A stretch of 64,000 nt of DNA, from assembly GCF_000224145.3 (NCBI RefSeq), contig NC_020167.2:4474991-4538990 (forward strand), in the 5' to 3' direction. Of this stretch, positions 1-13,300 are shown in pieces. Below the pieces are notes generated by a model, which was not told the DNA's origin, did no database searches, and saw nothing but the letters and a program-made list of their open reading frames with translations. Source of the DNA: Ciona intestinalis (lineage: Eukaryota > Chordata > Ascidiacea > Phlebobranchia > Cionidae). Both the position numbers and the translations under genes were made by a program. Numbering within the stretch: the first letter of the stretch is position 1; each line of letters begins with the position of its first letter.

Positions 1-650
1 GATTTTGAAACGTTCGCGCCGCAGTCTTCTATAAAAAAAGCTTTAGAACAGTAGCGACTTTTCAAAACCAAGTATAGTTGACTCATGGTTGAAGGGATTT
101 GTAAAATTAGCCATTGCATATTACGTAGTTTTAAACAATGGCCCTTTGACGGCAGAAGGACTCTGCCTTGAGCTACCAAGTCGAAGGTTTAGGCACGAGA
201 GGCTTAATTCTCCTTATTGCAGTTAGTGTAAACAACTTTTAAGTAGATTTTTTATAATCGCTTCATTGTTAAACGCATATCTGAAAATTAGCAACAGTAT
301 TCTTATTTGGTTCATGATCTAACGTTGTTTTTGCTTTTCATCTTAAGTTGTTTACAGCAATTAAGCCGCCATATAGATAACTGTGCGCACTGGTCGTCTG
401 CCCATTTTTAGATAGCCTTCCCAGTGCTTCTGTACTCGAGATTACGATCACAAGCGTAAGACGTCAAGTTCACCGACAAAGATAAGAATCGCGACCCACA
501 CAAGTCACTGCCGCCCCTTCTTCGTTTCTCGTCGTACACAAAAGCAGCGGGAATCTTGACTCGGAGCATCACTCTTGAATCGCCACTCAGCAGCAACAGT
601 CTACAAACTCAACTTACGAAACTTCAGATAGACAGCCTTCCATACTGAAA
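1..650. other. Upstream region of the FGF gene
   Basis: No coding segment is supported here. The only sizeable open frame (408-596, minus) has no recognisable domain. This is the likely 5' flank and 5' UTR of the FGF gene starting at 651. I could not pick a TATA box or defined enhancer sites with confidence. Confidence 0.5.
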
Positions 651-3432
651 ATGTCTATGTTAACCAACATGTTAGGCCTCAGCAGCAATGTTCCGCAATC
701 AGCAACGGGAACAAACTTTTTAAGTTCGCTTTTACTCGCAGCCGTAGCCCGAGCGAGAGGCAAGGCAGTTACCGGACAATCGCCACCCGAAAGCCCGTCG
801 TCCGTCCTAGAAAGCTCGATGTCAAGAACCGAAGCAGCAAAAGTACAATCAGTTTTTTCAGCCAAGCTTGGACGGGCAAGAAGAAAAAATTCCCTCTCTG
901 TCGACTCCTCCACCCCCCAGAAATTAACAGAAGAAACAATGCCTGTGGTACACGACCGACTCCCCGATCTCAGCCTTTGGAGCAAAATTGACGAGGAATT
1001 AAAAGAGCAAGAGAAATCTTCCGCCAATGGACTATTGTCCTCAACCTCAGCAAGGAGTAAGAGAAACACCGGTATGTCTGCCTACGACTACGATACCCAA
1101 GAAACTACCATGAGACGAAGAATGTTGTATTGTAAGAACGGATTCAACCTTCAAATTTTACGAAACGGAAGAATATCTGGTACCCAAGAAAGCCACAATC
1201 AATACGGTAAGTTTACTTTGTTTAACTATCTGTCATAATATAGAAATATTATTTCACGGTATATATTTGTAAGGGTTAAATGTAAGTTAATAACCACGTA
1301 TGATATTCGTTCAAGCAAAGCTTGCTTGTGGGGTATGCAGCGTAATTAAACGGTGTGAATTTTCCCAAGTCGACGTCGACCGTCTTTCGAATTATTTCAC
1401 GATAAGACCAGTCACAGGCGTCATCGTAAAATCATGAGGCTTTGTTGTTCGCGGGTTTAACTCTGCTTGATCGACGTTTACTACGCAATTCGCGCCCTAG
1501 ATCAGCGTGAAATTAAAACGTATTTAGTCGTAAACAAGTTGCGCGTTAATAGCTCAACCTGCCGCTGCTTTCACGATCGCCAGACGAGCGCGTGTGTGAT
1601 GGTGACCATATGCTCAAAGAGGTTTGCATTTAAAACGCACGATGTCTTACTACCTATACGTTGAAACTGTTTCCAAGATTTTTGAATGACTAGAGATTAG
1701 GGGAACGTGCGTCACTCGCCAACTCGCGTGAAACGCTCTTTAACGCTACAAATTGCCGGTTCTCGCAAAGCAAATAACTCGCTAAACGAGGACAAATTAA
1801 CAGCATCGCCCCGCGGCTCTGCGCCCCCGATGTTACTGTTTCGTGGACGATGATCGCGTTAATTGGCGACGCGCAGGTGATTAGACAGTCCGATCCCCGA
1901 AACTTTCGATTTCGAAAATAACGCTTTGTTAACGGCGCGTAATTAGCAGTGGACGCAATTCGCTCACGGCAACGTGGCCAGCAACGCAGCGGGAGAATCT
2001 CGAATTAAACCGCGATTTGCGTCTTTCAATCACCCATTCTAGCGCGAGCGGCAGATGCAGCTTTCTGGGGCGAACCTCGCGCCATATCTCACCGATTTTC
2101 GCATCGAACGTTCGATCCGAAGAGGTTGGATACCAGATTCCGCTCACAGCATTACGTATTATTCCCCAAAAGCAGCTGGGAATTTAAAACTCGCTGTCAA
2201 TCCACGAATCATTGTTAAGCTAGTTGTAGTTACGGAACGCAACATCCAAACTTACAAGACACAAACAAGCCGCCTTTGAAGCGCCGATTTTATACTGGGG
2301 AAAAATGTGTGTTAGCTTTTGTAGCCATTGACGTCACACGAGGTTTCGATTACATAATTAACGTTGTGCTTGTTTTATTGTTGTAGCCGTCCTTGAATTT
2401 ATTTCTACTGGAATCGGAAGTCTCACCATCCGGGGTGTCGCAAGTGGTCTCTACCTGGCAATGAACAGCAAAGGAAGATTGTATGCTTCGGTAAGTTATA
2501 TGCTTCATTTAATTTAATATATGAATACACGACGAATTCGGAGTATACACGCTTTTCGCAGTTTACACTAAGCCAGTAAAAAGCCGTGTAAGGGGTTGTC
2601 TTCGCTTAGTGTAATCGAATAGCATTGTTCCAGAATAAAGGGGCAATTACAGTGACATCATTCACTCCAGTCAGTCTCGCATGCCATCACCTCTAAGGCG
2701 CTCAGAATTGATCACATCATAATATCGTTTGATTCAGACAATAGCTTGATACATCGAAGAGCCGTGCTTGTTTAACATCGCAAATTTCACACGGTGCTGC
2801 CGCGATAAAGCACAAGCTTCCCCGCCGATTTGTTGTTTTAGAGGCCGATGTTCGCGACGCATCAAACCACTTGATGCGAGCGGCTTGTGATAACGCCGTC
2901 GCTTGAAATGATGTTAGCTGGTTTCAGATGAAACTTGATACAGGCGGGGCTAGCACGTCCGTTAGCGCCCACACAGGCTGTTCGCTTTCCCACGAGACTG
3001 GTACTCGCTTAATCTTGACCGAGATCGGGGCGAAGTGAAATTAGGCGGGGGTCGAGTGGTTGTTATCCCGGGGTTCACTTGAGGCGTGTCAGGGCTTGCC
3101 TGACTAGTTGGTCAACTCACTAGAGCTCGTTGCCTGCACACGCAAACCGTACTCTAAATATAAATTACCTCGATTTTGACCGAGATATTCTTTTACAGGA
3201 AACATTCAATCGCGAGTGCATCTTCTACGAAACAGTATTGGAAAACAACCAGAACACGTTCGAATCATTCGCCCACAGAAATGGCTCAAAGAAATGCTAC
3301 ATCGCCCTTGGTCGTCATGGAAGACCAAAGCAAGGATGCAGACTACACCCAAACAACCGACACAGCCAATTCTTGCCCAGGAACATCGATACTGATAAAG
3401 TAAAAAACCTGTACTCTGGCCGACTCTACTGA
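651..3432 (+). CDS. Fgf9/16/20: Fibroblast growth factor, FGF9/16/20-like
   Basis: Secreted ligand for FGF receptor tyrosine kinases. Three coding exons, 651-1206, 2387-2490 and 3199-3432, join in frame to 297 aa. The beta-trefoil core spans about residues 154-295: [15 protein letters not shown], then exon 2 with [20 protein letters not shown], then [12 protein letters not shown] and the glycine-box region GRHGRPKQG before [11 protein letters not shown]. The two intron positions match the usual three-exon core of vertebrate FGFs. The N-terminal 150 residues are long and low in complexity. There is no classical N-terminal signal peptide, but a hydrophobic stretch near residues 24-33 ([10 protein letters not shown]) could be the internal uncleaved signal typical of FGF9/16/20. 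The EFISTGIG and DKVKNLY segments favour FGF9/16/20; FGF4/5/6 or FGF3/7/10/22 are alternatives. In Ciona, FGF9/16/20 is known as an early neural and mesenchyme inducer. Confidence 0.9.
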
Positions 3433-3965
3433 GTACAGCTACGAAGGTGGAAACTGTACGGACACCTCGGCAACGCATCGTAGGATGATTCGCCAAGAGG
3501 AAGAAGCACCCTAGCATTACCTTTCCGACAAGGAAGCTATACGTTTCAGTGTTACACAACTGCCCAGTATTACGCACTAGTTTCACAGCAGACGAACGCG
3601 GTGAGATCCCCAACTCCTGAGGACCCGCTCCATCTCGAAGATGAGCCCTTTAGACGCACACAGTAGATACCGCACACACGACATGCCAGCTTGATGTTAA
3701 GCTACATTTTGTTTCAGCACACGCCACGTTAGATTCTGCACCCAAGTCGACGTCGCTCCCCGCCAATTTTATTTATTGCTTTTATATTTATCGCTCTACC
3801 GCCATATAGTGGCAGCTCGTATATTTTTGTTACTTTTATTAATTGTAGTTTCGCCCCGCTGCTTCAAAATCGCACCCCTAGCGTTTTATTTTAGTTGTTT
3901 ACCATTTGTTCGTTTATAAGATTTCTACCCAGCTATTTTGCATCCGCCATTTTATGCAGTGACTT

Positions 3966-3971
3966 AATAAA
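3966..3971 (+). terminator. Poly(A) signal AATAAA, FGF gene
   Basis: Canonical AATAAA 534 bases after the FGF stop codon, before the duplicated AT-rich block. Likely 3' end signal of the FGF mRNA. Confidence 0.5.
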
Positions 3972-4152
3972 GCAATTGAGAATCGAGACTCAATGACGAA
4001 AATTTTGTAGAATTCATTAAAATCACCTTTAGGCATTATCAAGTTAAACGAAGTTACGAGATAACAAATCGCAGCAGAGAGACGATCAGTCGAACCTTAG
4101 TACATTTTATGTACGCAATTAAAGGGTATAGTACAGTGGCACAAATAAGCAC

Positions 4153-4998
4153 ATAATCTCTGATATAGTCGTATAATTCTGTAAATATCATTATTTTACT
4201 GGCAAATGGAATGATGAAAGAGAATGAAAGCATGGATCGGCTTATTCCAACTTTAACTGTATAGTATTGGGGGAACACGGGACGGTTATAAGCACATATT
4301 ATTGCTCAATATTTTCTAAATAAAATATACATGACGGTTTTGGGGTGATACCGGAAATTGGTACCATCGTTCCCTTATTAATTGACAGGAATTCAAAATA
4401 TATATACTAAACTATACGAGGAGGTATTTAGCGATACGTGTAAAACAGGACGTAATTCACAAAGTCGAAAATACACTTGGTGAGAGGGGACAGTTTAAAA
4501 TCATTGTTAATTTGGATTAATAATTGATTTTACTTTTAGAAATACAGGTAAATACTACGTAATAATATTAAACGCGTTAAAAATTAAGTTTAAACATTCT
4601 TTTTCTTGTGTGTGACTAAAAGCCTGTTATAACGCGATGCATAGAGTGGCTAATGTGTACCTATAGTTACAATGCCAAAAAATCTAAGATGCGTTTTTTG
4701 AGCCAAGTACAAAAGTTTGAACTTTTATTACTACCGAAAAGTTTCAATCAAACCGATTAATTCAATTGAAATTCACGCCTTAAACTTAGAATGTACAGAA
4801 ACAAGTTGTGGCTGGATAGTTCTCATTTTGCTGTTCCCCGATTTTAATAGGCTGTTCACAGACTTTGCTCAATGACGACGTCTTGAGGACAATCGATTTT
4901 TTTATAATAAGTTGGTCGATAACAAATGTTGCCTTTGAAAATCAAAACACAGATATACGCTGATGTATTAGTTAATAAAACGTATTCTACCGAAATAA
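4153..4998. repeat. First copy of an 846 bp block duplicated across the gap
   Basis: This block reappears at 5499-6347 with only scattered substitutions and small indels (for example near 4379 and 5698). It begins inside a decayed MITE (about 4126-4273). The two copies meet the N run from opposite sides, which is how an assembler leaves two alleles side by side. A real tandem duplication is the alternative. Confidence 0.9.
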
Positions 4999-5498
4999 NN
5001 NNNNNNNNNNNNNNNNNNNNNNNNNNNNNNNNNNNNNNNNNNNNNNNNNNNNNNNNNNNNNNNNNNNNNNNNNNNNNNNNNNNNNNNNNNNNNNNNNNNN
5101 NNNNNNNNNNNNNNNNNNNNNNNNNNNNNNNNNNNNNNNNNNNNNNNNNNNNNNNNNNNNNNNNNNNNNNNNNNNNNNNNNNNNNNNNNNNNNNNNNNNN
5201 NNNNNNNNNNNNNNNNNNNNNNNNNNNNNNNNNNNNNNNNNNNNNNNNNNNNNNNNNNNNNNNNNNNNNNNNNNNNNNNNNNNNNNNNNNNNNNNNNNNN
5301 NNNNNNNNNNNNNNNNNNNNNNNNNNNNNNNNNNNNNNNNNNNNNNNNNNNNNNNNNNNNNNNNNNNNNNNNNNNNNNNNNNNNNNNNNNNNNNNNNNNN
5401 NNNNNNNNNNNNNNNNNNNNNNNNNNNNNNNNNNNNNNNNNNNNNNNNNNNNNNNNNNNNNNNNNNNNNNNNNNNNNNNNNNNNNNNNNNNNNNNNNN
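4999..5498. other. Assembly gap (500 N)
   Basis: Exactly 500 N, a scaffold gap of arbitrary or estimated size. Open frames read through it are meaningless. Confidence 0.99.
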
Positions 5499-6347
5499 AT
5501 AATCTCTGATATAGTCGTATAATTCTGTAAATATCATTATTTTACTGGCAAATGGAATGATGAAAGAGAATGAAAGCATGGATCGGCTTATTCCAACTTT
5601 AACTGTATAGTATTGGGGGAACACGGGACGGTTATAAGCACATATTATTGCTCAATATTTTCTAAATAAAATATACATGACGGTTTTGGGGTGATACCAG
5701 AAATTGGAACCATCGTTCCCTTATTAATTGACAAGAATTAAAAAAATATATACTAAACTATACGAAGAGTTATTTAGCGATATGTGTAAAACAGGACGTA
5801 ATTCACAAAATCGAAAATACACTTGGTGAGAGGGGACAGTTTAAAATCATTTTTAATTTGGATTAATAATTGATTTTACTTTTAGAAATACAGGTAAATA
5901 CTACGTAATAATATTAAACGCGTTAAAAATTAAGTTTAAACATTCTTTTTCTTGTGTGTGACTAAAAGCCTGTTATAACGCGATGCATAGAGTGGCTAAT
6001 GTGTACCTATAGTTACAATGCCAAAAAATCTAAGATGCGTTTTTTGAGCCAAGTACAAAAGTTTGAACTTTTATTACTACCGAAAAGTTTCAATCAAACC
6101 GATTAATTCAATTGAAATTCACGCCTTAAACTTAGAATGTACAGAAACAAGTTGTGGCTGGATAGTTCTCATTTTGCTGTTCCCCGATTTTAATAGGCTG
6201 TTCACAGACTTTGCTCAATGACGACGTCTTGAGGACAATCGATTTTTTTATAATAAGTTGGTCGATAACAAATGTTGCCTTTGAAAATCAAAACACAGAT
6301 ATACGCTGATGTATTAGTTTAATAAAAACGTATTCTACCGAAATAAA
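5499..6347. repeat. Second copy of the duplicated block
   Basis: Near-identical to 4153-4998. It ends where the first copy enters the N run, so the two copies start and stop at the gap edges. Confidence 0.9.
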
Positions 6348-7345
6348 TAGAATACTTAAATCTACCAAATACAATAACAAGTAAAACGTCCAATATTGTT
6401 CTAAGATTTCATTTTAAATACGGAAAGAAATCTAAAAGCAAAGGAAGACATTGCACGAGCGATATAAGCTTTTTACATGCGCTGACGAGAATATATAGAA
6501 TTACGAAGATCACCAATTAATTACATTTGTTGGCTTTTCAAGACCATTTTCTAGGGCAAATTGAACGGGTACACTTGAACGCATTAGCTAGACGAAAACG
6601 AGAGAAAAGCTGTACTAGATTATAGATATAGAACGTGTAACGAAAGAAATACCCTCTTTTGAGATGTCTGACTGCAAAGGGCGACTCTATAAGAGCGAAC
6701 GCATACTGTACCGTGATTCACTTAAACATTGGGAGACCTAATTTAAAGCTATTGATATACAAAGAAGAATAGAAGCATTCTACATGGGCGACTATGCTGT
6801 ACATAGGCTTCGCATAAAATAATACAAAATTAACGAGATGAGGAGCCATGAAAAAAGTAAGTCTGTAGACTCAGTTAAAACTTAGCCCGTTGAGGTCACA
6901 GAGCTAGAACCACCAAATCATAAAAGGCACCAATAATAAGAGAATTATAAGGCAGGAATAAAGTCAATTTTACATTCGCGCAACTCTTGATCAGCAAGCC
7001 TTGATTGGAATCCATCAGTATTAAGTGACAATCAAGGAGGATGGTACAAGAGTAGAAAAGTAACGAAGTGGAGATAGTGTGACCAAAAATACCGGTGCAA
7101 AAGTGAAGTTGCCTTGTGTATTGAAGTGTTGGAATTCTCAGTTGAGGTCTTTAGTGAGTAGTTTACATCGTAAGGATTAATAACAGGTAAGACATCATGA
7201 CACCAAAAGCTTCGCCACCGCTCAAATCACCATCAATCCCCAAGTGCACACCGCACAAATAAAAACAATGTTTACAAAGCGATGTATGGACGTAATACGT
7301 TGGCTCCGATACGGAGTAGCGAAGTGTCACCGTTCAACGCTTGTA
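6348..7345. other. Intergenic region before the transporter 3' end
   Basis: No open frame or recognisable RNA gene. AT-rich single-copy-looking sequence that probably includes the transporter's 3' UTR (minus strand) near its right edge. Confidence 0.4.
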
Positions 7346-10300
7346 TTACGTCATTGTGACGTTAGAACGAGTGACGTTATTTTCAGTGTTGTTACTCTGT
7401 ATTAGGCCTATTCTCTGAAGAGAATCAATGGTACCTATAATGGTCCTGTGAAATGCATGTAGTGTGTGTAAGGTAAATGGTATAAGGAATTAATTTAATG
7501 ATAAATGTACTTACGCGCAAACACCAGTGCAGATAAGTATGTAATCCAGAATTTTCTGCCGTAAAGTTAAATCACTGCGAGAAAAGAATAAATTAAAATA
7601 ATATCTCATATATACAATACACGTTAGTCTATTTTTGGGTAATGGGCCAATCCTGGCTTAAATCCTAGAACCCATGGCATGCCACGCCGCAGGACCTCAC
7701 CCACGTAGAATAGAATAGTCCATGTATTTTCACTGAGTAACCTTTAAAACTTAACAATACAAAAATTATTAGCCACACATGTTTAAGAAATAATATTGAT
7801 AATATAAAACAAAATGAACAAGTTTTGATAGAGTTAAAGAAAAAACATTGTCTGTATATAGTTTTAGGAAGTCGAAATCTACTTACGTCTTAAAAACTTT
7901 CAAATGAAACAAAGCTGGAAGTATAAATGCAAGCAAACTACAACATGTGGCACCAACTAACGACATCAGGTTTGAAAAGGAAGGTATGATGAGAACAATT
8001 AACCCTGTGATGGTGACCATTCCTGCTCGAAGAATATTCTATAAAAAAATGGAAATTTTATTAGGTGGAAGAATTAAATACATAAAGCAGTGCTGCATAA
8101 CCCTTAGTGGTAATTTGCCACATTTCAATTAATGAATTTACCAAATAAATTCATTTACTTATATGTAACCCTTGGGTAGTGTAAATTGTCTGCATCTCAT
8201 TTGAGTGACTATCTGTGCCTTTGCATAACAGTAAGGGTAGAATTTTAAGAAAGTTTCTAGAAAGGCAATTTAGAATTTAGAATACAAAGCGATTAAGTTT
8301 ATTGCAAGGCTAGTTAACTTGACATTTTTATCAAGCTTGTGGTACAAGACTACAAGGAATTACTGGGTTCAGGAGCTTTAGGTTGAAATTCAGTTCTGAC
8401 TATTATTGTATAATTTAATTTATGTTTTATACTAAAAAACTGGGTTTCCAAAGCATGCTATAATATTGGGTTGATACAAAAAGGTTGAGAAATACTGGCT
8501 TTAAGTTTAGATGAAATAAAAATGCAGGTATTCAGGAATACAAATTGTAGCATTGGCAAGTATACATTGTCAAGTATACAAGGTGTATTATACAAGGTAT
8601 ACACATGAAGTGCTTGCCAGACACTTATCTAGTGTAAAGTACACACAGGTGCTCCTTTAAGATTAAATAGTAAACCACAAGTCACGAGGTAGTTAATGCA
8701 CCACCACGAACATTATTCAGGTGGTATACTTCACTTTGTGAGATATTAAATATAAATAATGTTAAGGTAAGACCCATAATTGTACCAGTATGAAGAATAT
8801 AAAATTATAAAATTGATGATTTTTTTTCTAACTTAGTTAAGGTAGAAAAAATATTTCTGTTTAAAATTATAAAACTATTAAGTGTTTTCTTACTTTATCA
8901 AAGAAGAAAAAATATTTCTGTTTAAAATTACGAAGTGTTTTCTAACTTTGTTAAAGCAGAAAATTTTTTTCTGTTTAAAATTATAAAATTATTAAATGTT
9001 TTTTAACAAAAAAATGTTGTATTTCTGCTTAAGATTATATTTACTCCGAGTAACATGGAAGTTGACATTGGTTTCCATTTCTTCTGTAGGATCTGTATGA
9101 CGGGAAACATCATCACTGGGTAGGTGAAGAAGAGGGAACAACAAAGGCACAACTTCACCAGGAGTGGAAAGATACCTGGATTTAGAAATGAATAAATGTA
9201 ACTTATTTGCTCCCACTTGGCAGGGCAATGACAGTAAAATACAGGTTTTCTGTTTCATATACATCCTCGTTGCAACGTATGTAATTTTGTGGGGGAGTTT
9301 TTGTTCTAGTATGTATGGCTGACAATTTGGACAACACATCAGTGACCACTGGGTTGGAGCGATTGTATCTTGCCCAAGGACACATATGCACACAATGGTA
9401 GCAGAGACAAGTCTTGAACCCTTATAGGAGTCTAGGTTAAAGGCAAGCTCCCTAATCAATAGGACGCCAGACGTATATATATAAAAACTGCAAAATACCA
9501 AAGCAATGGCACAGTCGTTGAATGTGCTCATTTCCTATATAATAATTATCGAGTTCAAAGCTGCTATTATTGTAGACATGTGGCTTGTGGAAAAAATAAA
9601 AGCAACTGGCATGGCCAAGTGTTCACAAATTGGTTGTCCAAGTTATAACCATACAGAAAAAAACAATCACCCACAAAGTTACATAGATGGTAACACATAA
9701 GCAGGCAAGAGACATTTTATAATAAGACAACTGTGATATAAAAAACTGTCGTTGTTACGTAAATCAATGATAATTAGGCTTCACTTATATATTCAAAAGT
9801 TTTAATGATTCTGTGAACGGCAGCTGTATTTATCTAAAGTGTTTCATGCATATTTTCTCCCTATGCCCACTGCCAATGGTCGATACACTTGTTATATGTA
9901 TATAAACGAGCAGAGCTAAAGTATAAAACAACATAACCTAAATTTTGCTAAAAAAATCAAAAATTGAACACTTAAGCACGATAATTATGTAAATTTTAAA
10001 CCGGATTCTCCCGAATACCTGGTGGAAGGTTGAGCGTTATAATGGGGTTGGTCTCGGGTCCAAAGGACTGTAAAGAAAGTAAATATGAGAAGTAGGTGTA
10101 ACTGTTTGTTTAATAAGTTGTATTAGAAGCTTACCAGGTAGCCGCATACACCAAACACAATGTATAACGTGGTTATCATCAGCATCGCCCATTTGAAGAT
10201 TCTGTAATAAGAAACTAATTACAGTGATGTGTTTTAAGTATTGTAATTTTTTTTATATATTTGATACAACTGATTAACTACTCTGTTTTTGTTACGATAA

Positions 10301-13300
10301 TACGTTCAACCCCAATTAGTTACATTGTCGATGACATGCACTAGGGCATTTTAATTATCTTTATTATATATATGTTACATTGAGACAATATCACTGGTTC
10401 ATTTTGTGCATTCTGGTTTTACTGACTTGTTTAAGTTAAACTTGATTTCTCAATAATAAATGGAAGGTCACAACAGTTTTTTAAATGAACTGCTTTAATG
10501 CATTTTAACAAAAAGCAAGGAAATGTGGTAGTTTGAGTAACTGATATAACAGAGCTTTCAAATAGTGTATGCTTTTCAAATAATGTATGTTCTTCGAAAT
10601 TGAATGATCAGAAAAAAACGTGGCCTATTTAAAACGAACAAAACAAATTAGGAAAATGAATGCTTAATGCACCAGACGTTTGTTCATGAATGGTTAATTT
10701 AGTAACAAGCTTTAGTGGTAATGAATACAGCCACATAAAACAACACGCGTATGTGGTTTACAATTGATTAACTTCATTAACATTTATATGTTTTAAGTGA
10801 GGCATAGCTTAAGACAATGGTAAGTCAGTAAGTATAGAATGTTTGTTTTTCAGATGGAACAAAACTTTTGTAGAGGATTTTCCTAGAGGTTTATCAGAGA
10901 GACGACGTCCATATATTTTAACAATGTTGAGCAGATTCTTTCAAGCTTATAGACTGCTAAGTTATTCACATTAATTGCCTAAAAACTATCCCAACGCTAC
11001 ATAAAGTTTTATATAAAATCCTTTTTTTATCATAAATATAAGATTCAACGATTTTTATAAACTAAAACTGCACTTTTATCAATACTTTTAATTATCTTTT
11101 CCAAACAACATTTTATAAAAACAAATTATTCACATTCTCACAATTAAAATAGGAAAATATTGAATAGGCAACCAGTGGTTTGAACTTACGTGCGAAAACC
11201 AGACCTCACTTCAACTGCCATCGAACTTTCAAGGGAAAGGATCATTCCTGCTCCCTGTATATTCATGTTGTGTTTAAACGTTTAACAACCTAAAACAATC
11301 TGTACCATTTTGCAGATAAAATAATTTTCTTGCAAACTGTATAATTTTTGCATTTTTTATGTGTATATGTTTATGTTAGTGGTAAAAGCAAGTCCCTAGC
11401 CGTATGATAATGAAAACTTTGGGCCACAGATTTTTTTCCATAGTCTCAATCCTTAAGGGGTTTGGTGGTTTTTGTGGTTTTTCATATATTCGCACTATCG
11501 CACATCAATGTTATTATATTTAGATCTTCTCCATACTAAATCCTTTAATGTTTATTTTCTCATACACATCAAAGTATCGTCCCTAACAAACTAAACTGTA
11601 CGTAGGAGAATGTTACCTAATAACAGTGGAATAAATTACCTCATAGCAATACACAGCCATGCCAGCAAAGAATGGAAAACCAGAAATATCCATTTCCTTT
11701 GGGTGGATTCTACTCAAAACAATTAATTAGTAGAAAGTGGTAAACTAGGAATATATATCTTAAATCGTTACCTGACTTGATGAGCATGCTCGAAGTCGAA
11801 CCAAAATACAATGGAATAAGCAAAAACATTGGCAAAGTCGGCGAATAGACTAAAAATGGTAAAATTTGTAACGTTAGCATGGGAGCGACCATCTTAAACT
11901 TTGATAGTTAAATATTTATACTCAGGTAACAATGTAACATTATATTAAAACATAAAGTATGTTTTAAAATTCTGTTTTATAAAAAAAAAATTAATTAATT
12001 CTGTAAAAATTATGTTTTAAAAAATTAAAACATAAGTTATGTTTTAAAATCTCTTGCATTTTAAGTCTAAGAAAGTATAATAAACTAAACTGATTACATA
12101 TTGAAAATAAAGAATATGAATAAGTGAATATCATTTAGCAAGTATATAATTATTAATATGCAAAATTGGAACATTACCCTGAGACAGTTTGCATAAGTTA
12201 CATGCAGTCAGTTTTAAACATGGTGGTAAAGTAGACATTAGATATATAGTCGCAACCTAAATTATGCTTAAAGATGAGGTATGCAGAGCAGTAGACTGGA
12301 GTGGAATGCAATAAAGAAAAATTTGGGGTTGGGAATGTCAAACATACATATACTTCAATAACTTCATAATATGGTTACTATATCAGTATATATACATTGT
12401 ACAGTGCTATAGTAAAGTGTGTGTAAAAACGGAGCACTATTTAAAACTTGCTACAAGATTGAAAAAGAAAGAGTGTTTTTCTTTTGTTAGGATTGGGGGT
12501 AATGGGCCAATTCTGGCCTGAATCCCAGGACCTCACCCACATGGAATAGAATCTACATTTACAAATATATTTTCCTCACCTAAACATTGCGAGTTTATGA
12601 AGATGCCTAAGGAAACAGAGAGCGCATAGTGGGAAGAGGATCGCCAACAAGATCCACTTCTGCATGGAGGAGCCTGGAGCAAGAGCAGCATCATCTTGCT
12701 GCATGTCAACATTTTGGGATCGGCTGATGTATTGAGCCACGTTCTCAGTGATAAATATGAGGTAGGCACAACAAAAACCTGAAAACAAATGAAGTGTAAT
12801 AAAAAGTGAATATTTTTTTATTTATATTAAACTCAACTCAACAGTTTTGTTTACTTATTTAGATTTACTGTTCAAAGTGTAAGTGTTAGGGTGCAAATAG
12901 TCAAAATGGAACTTTGCAAGAAAGAAAATATTAGCATAAAAAATAAAAAAGCAATTAAAACAGGTTAAGAAATACCAACTGCCTGAGGATACAGCAGCAA
13001 AGCTACCCTAAGGGCTTCTGCACAGTACCGCCCGTTTCTCAAAATATTCAATAATTCTTGAGTGATAGAAAGGGACTGTAGTACAGTTCCTTTTTGAGTA
13101 TATGTGTGTTTTAATACTAAATATTTACCTATTTGTGACACAACAATTGCTGCTTCAACAAGGGTGGCACCTTTTCGACCAAATGCAAACAACCCAACAT
13201 CACCATACCCAATATCAGGTTTGCCTTTCTCTTTGGAGACCTAAGACATATAATAATGAGTCATATTTACTTAACAATGGCAACACTATGTAAACAGGAG

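Noticed and set aside
4926-5624. Frames read through the N run
   Set aside because: Artefact of translating unknown bases.
8992-9531. 179-codon minus-strand frame
   Set aside because: It mixes a SINE-like fragment with a real transporter exon read in the wrong frame; the correct exon is 9045-9175.
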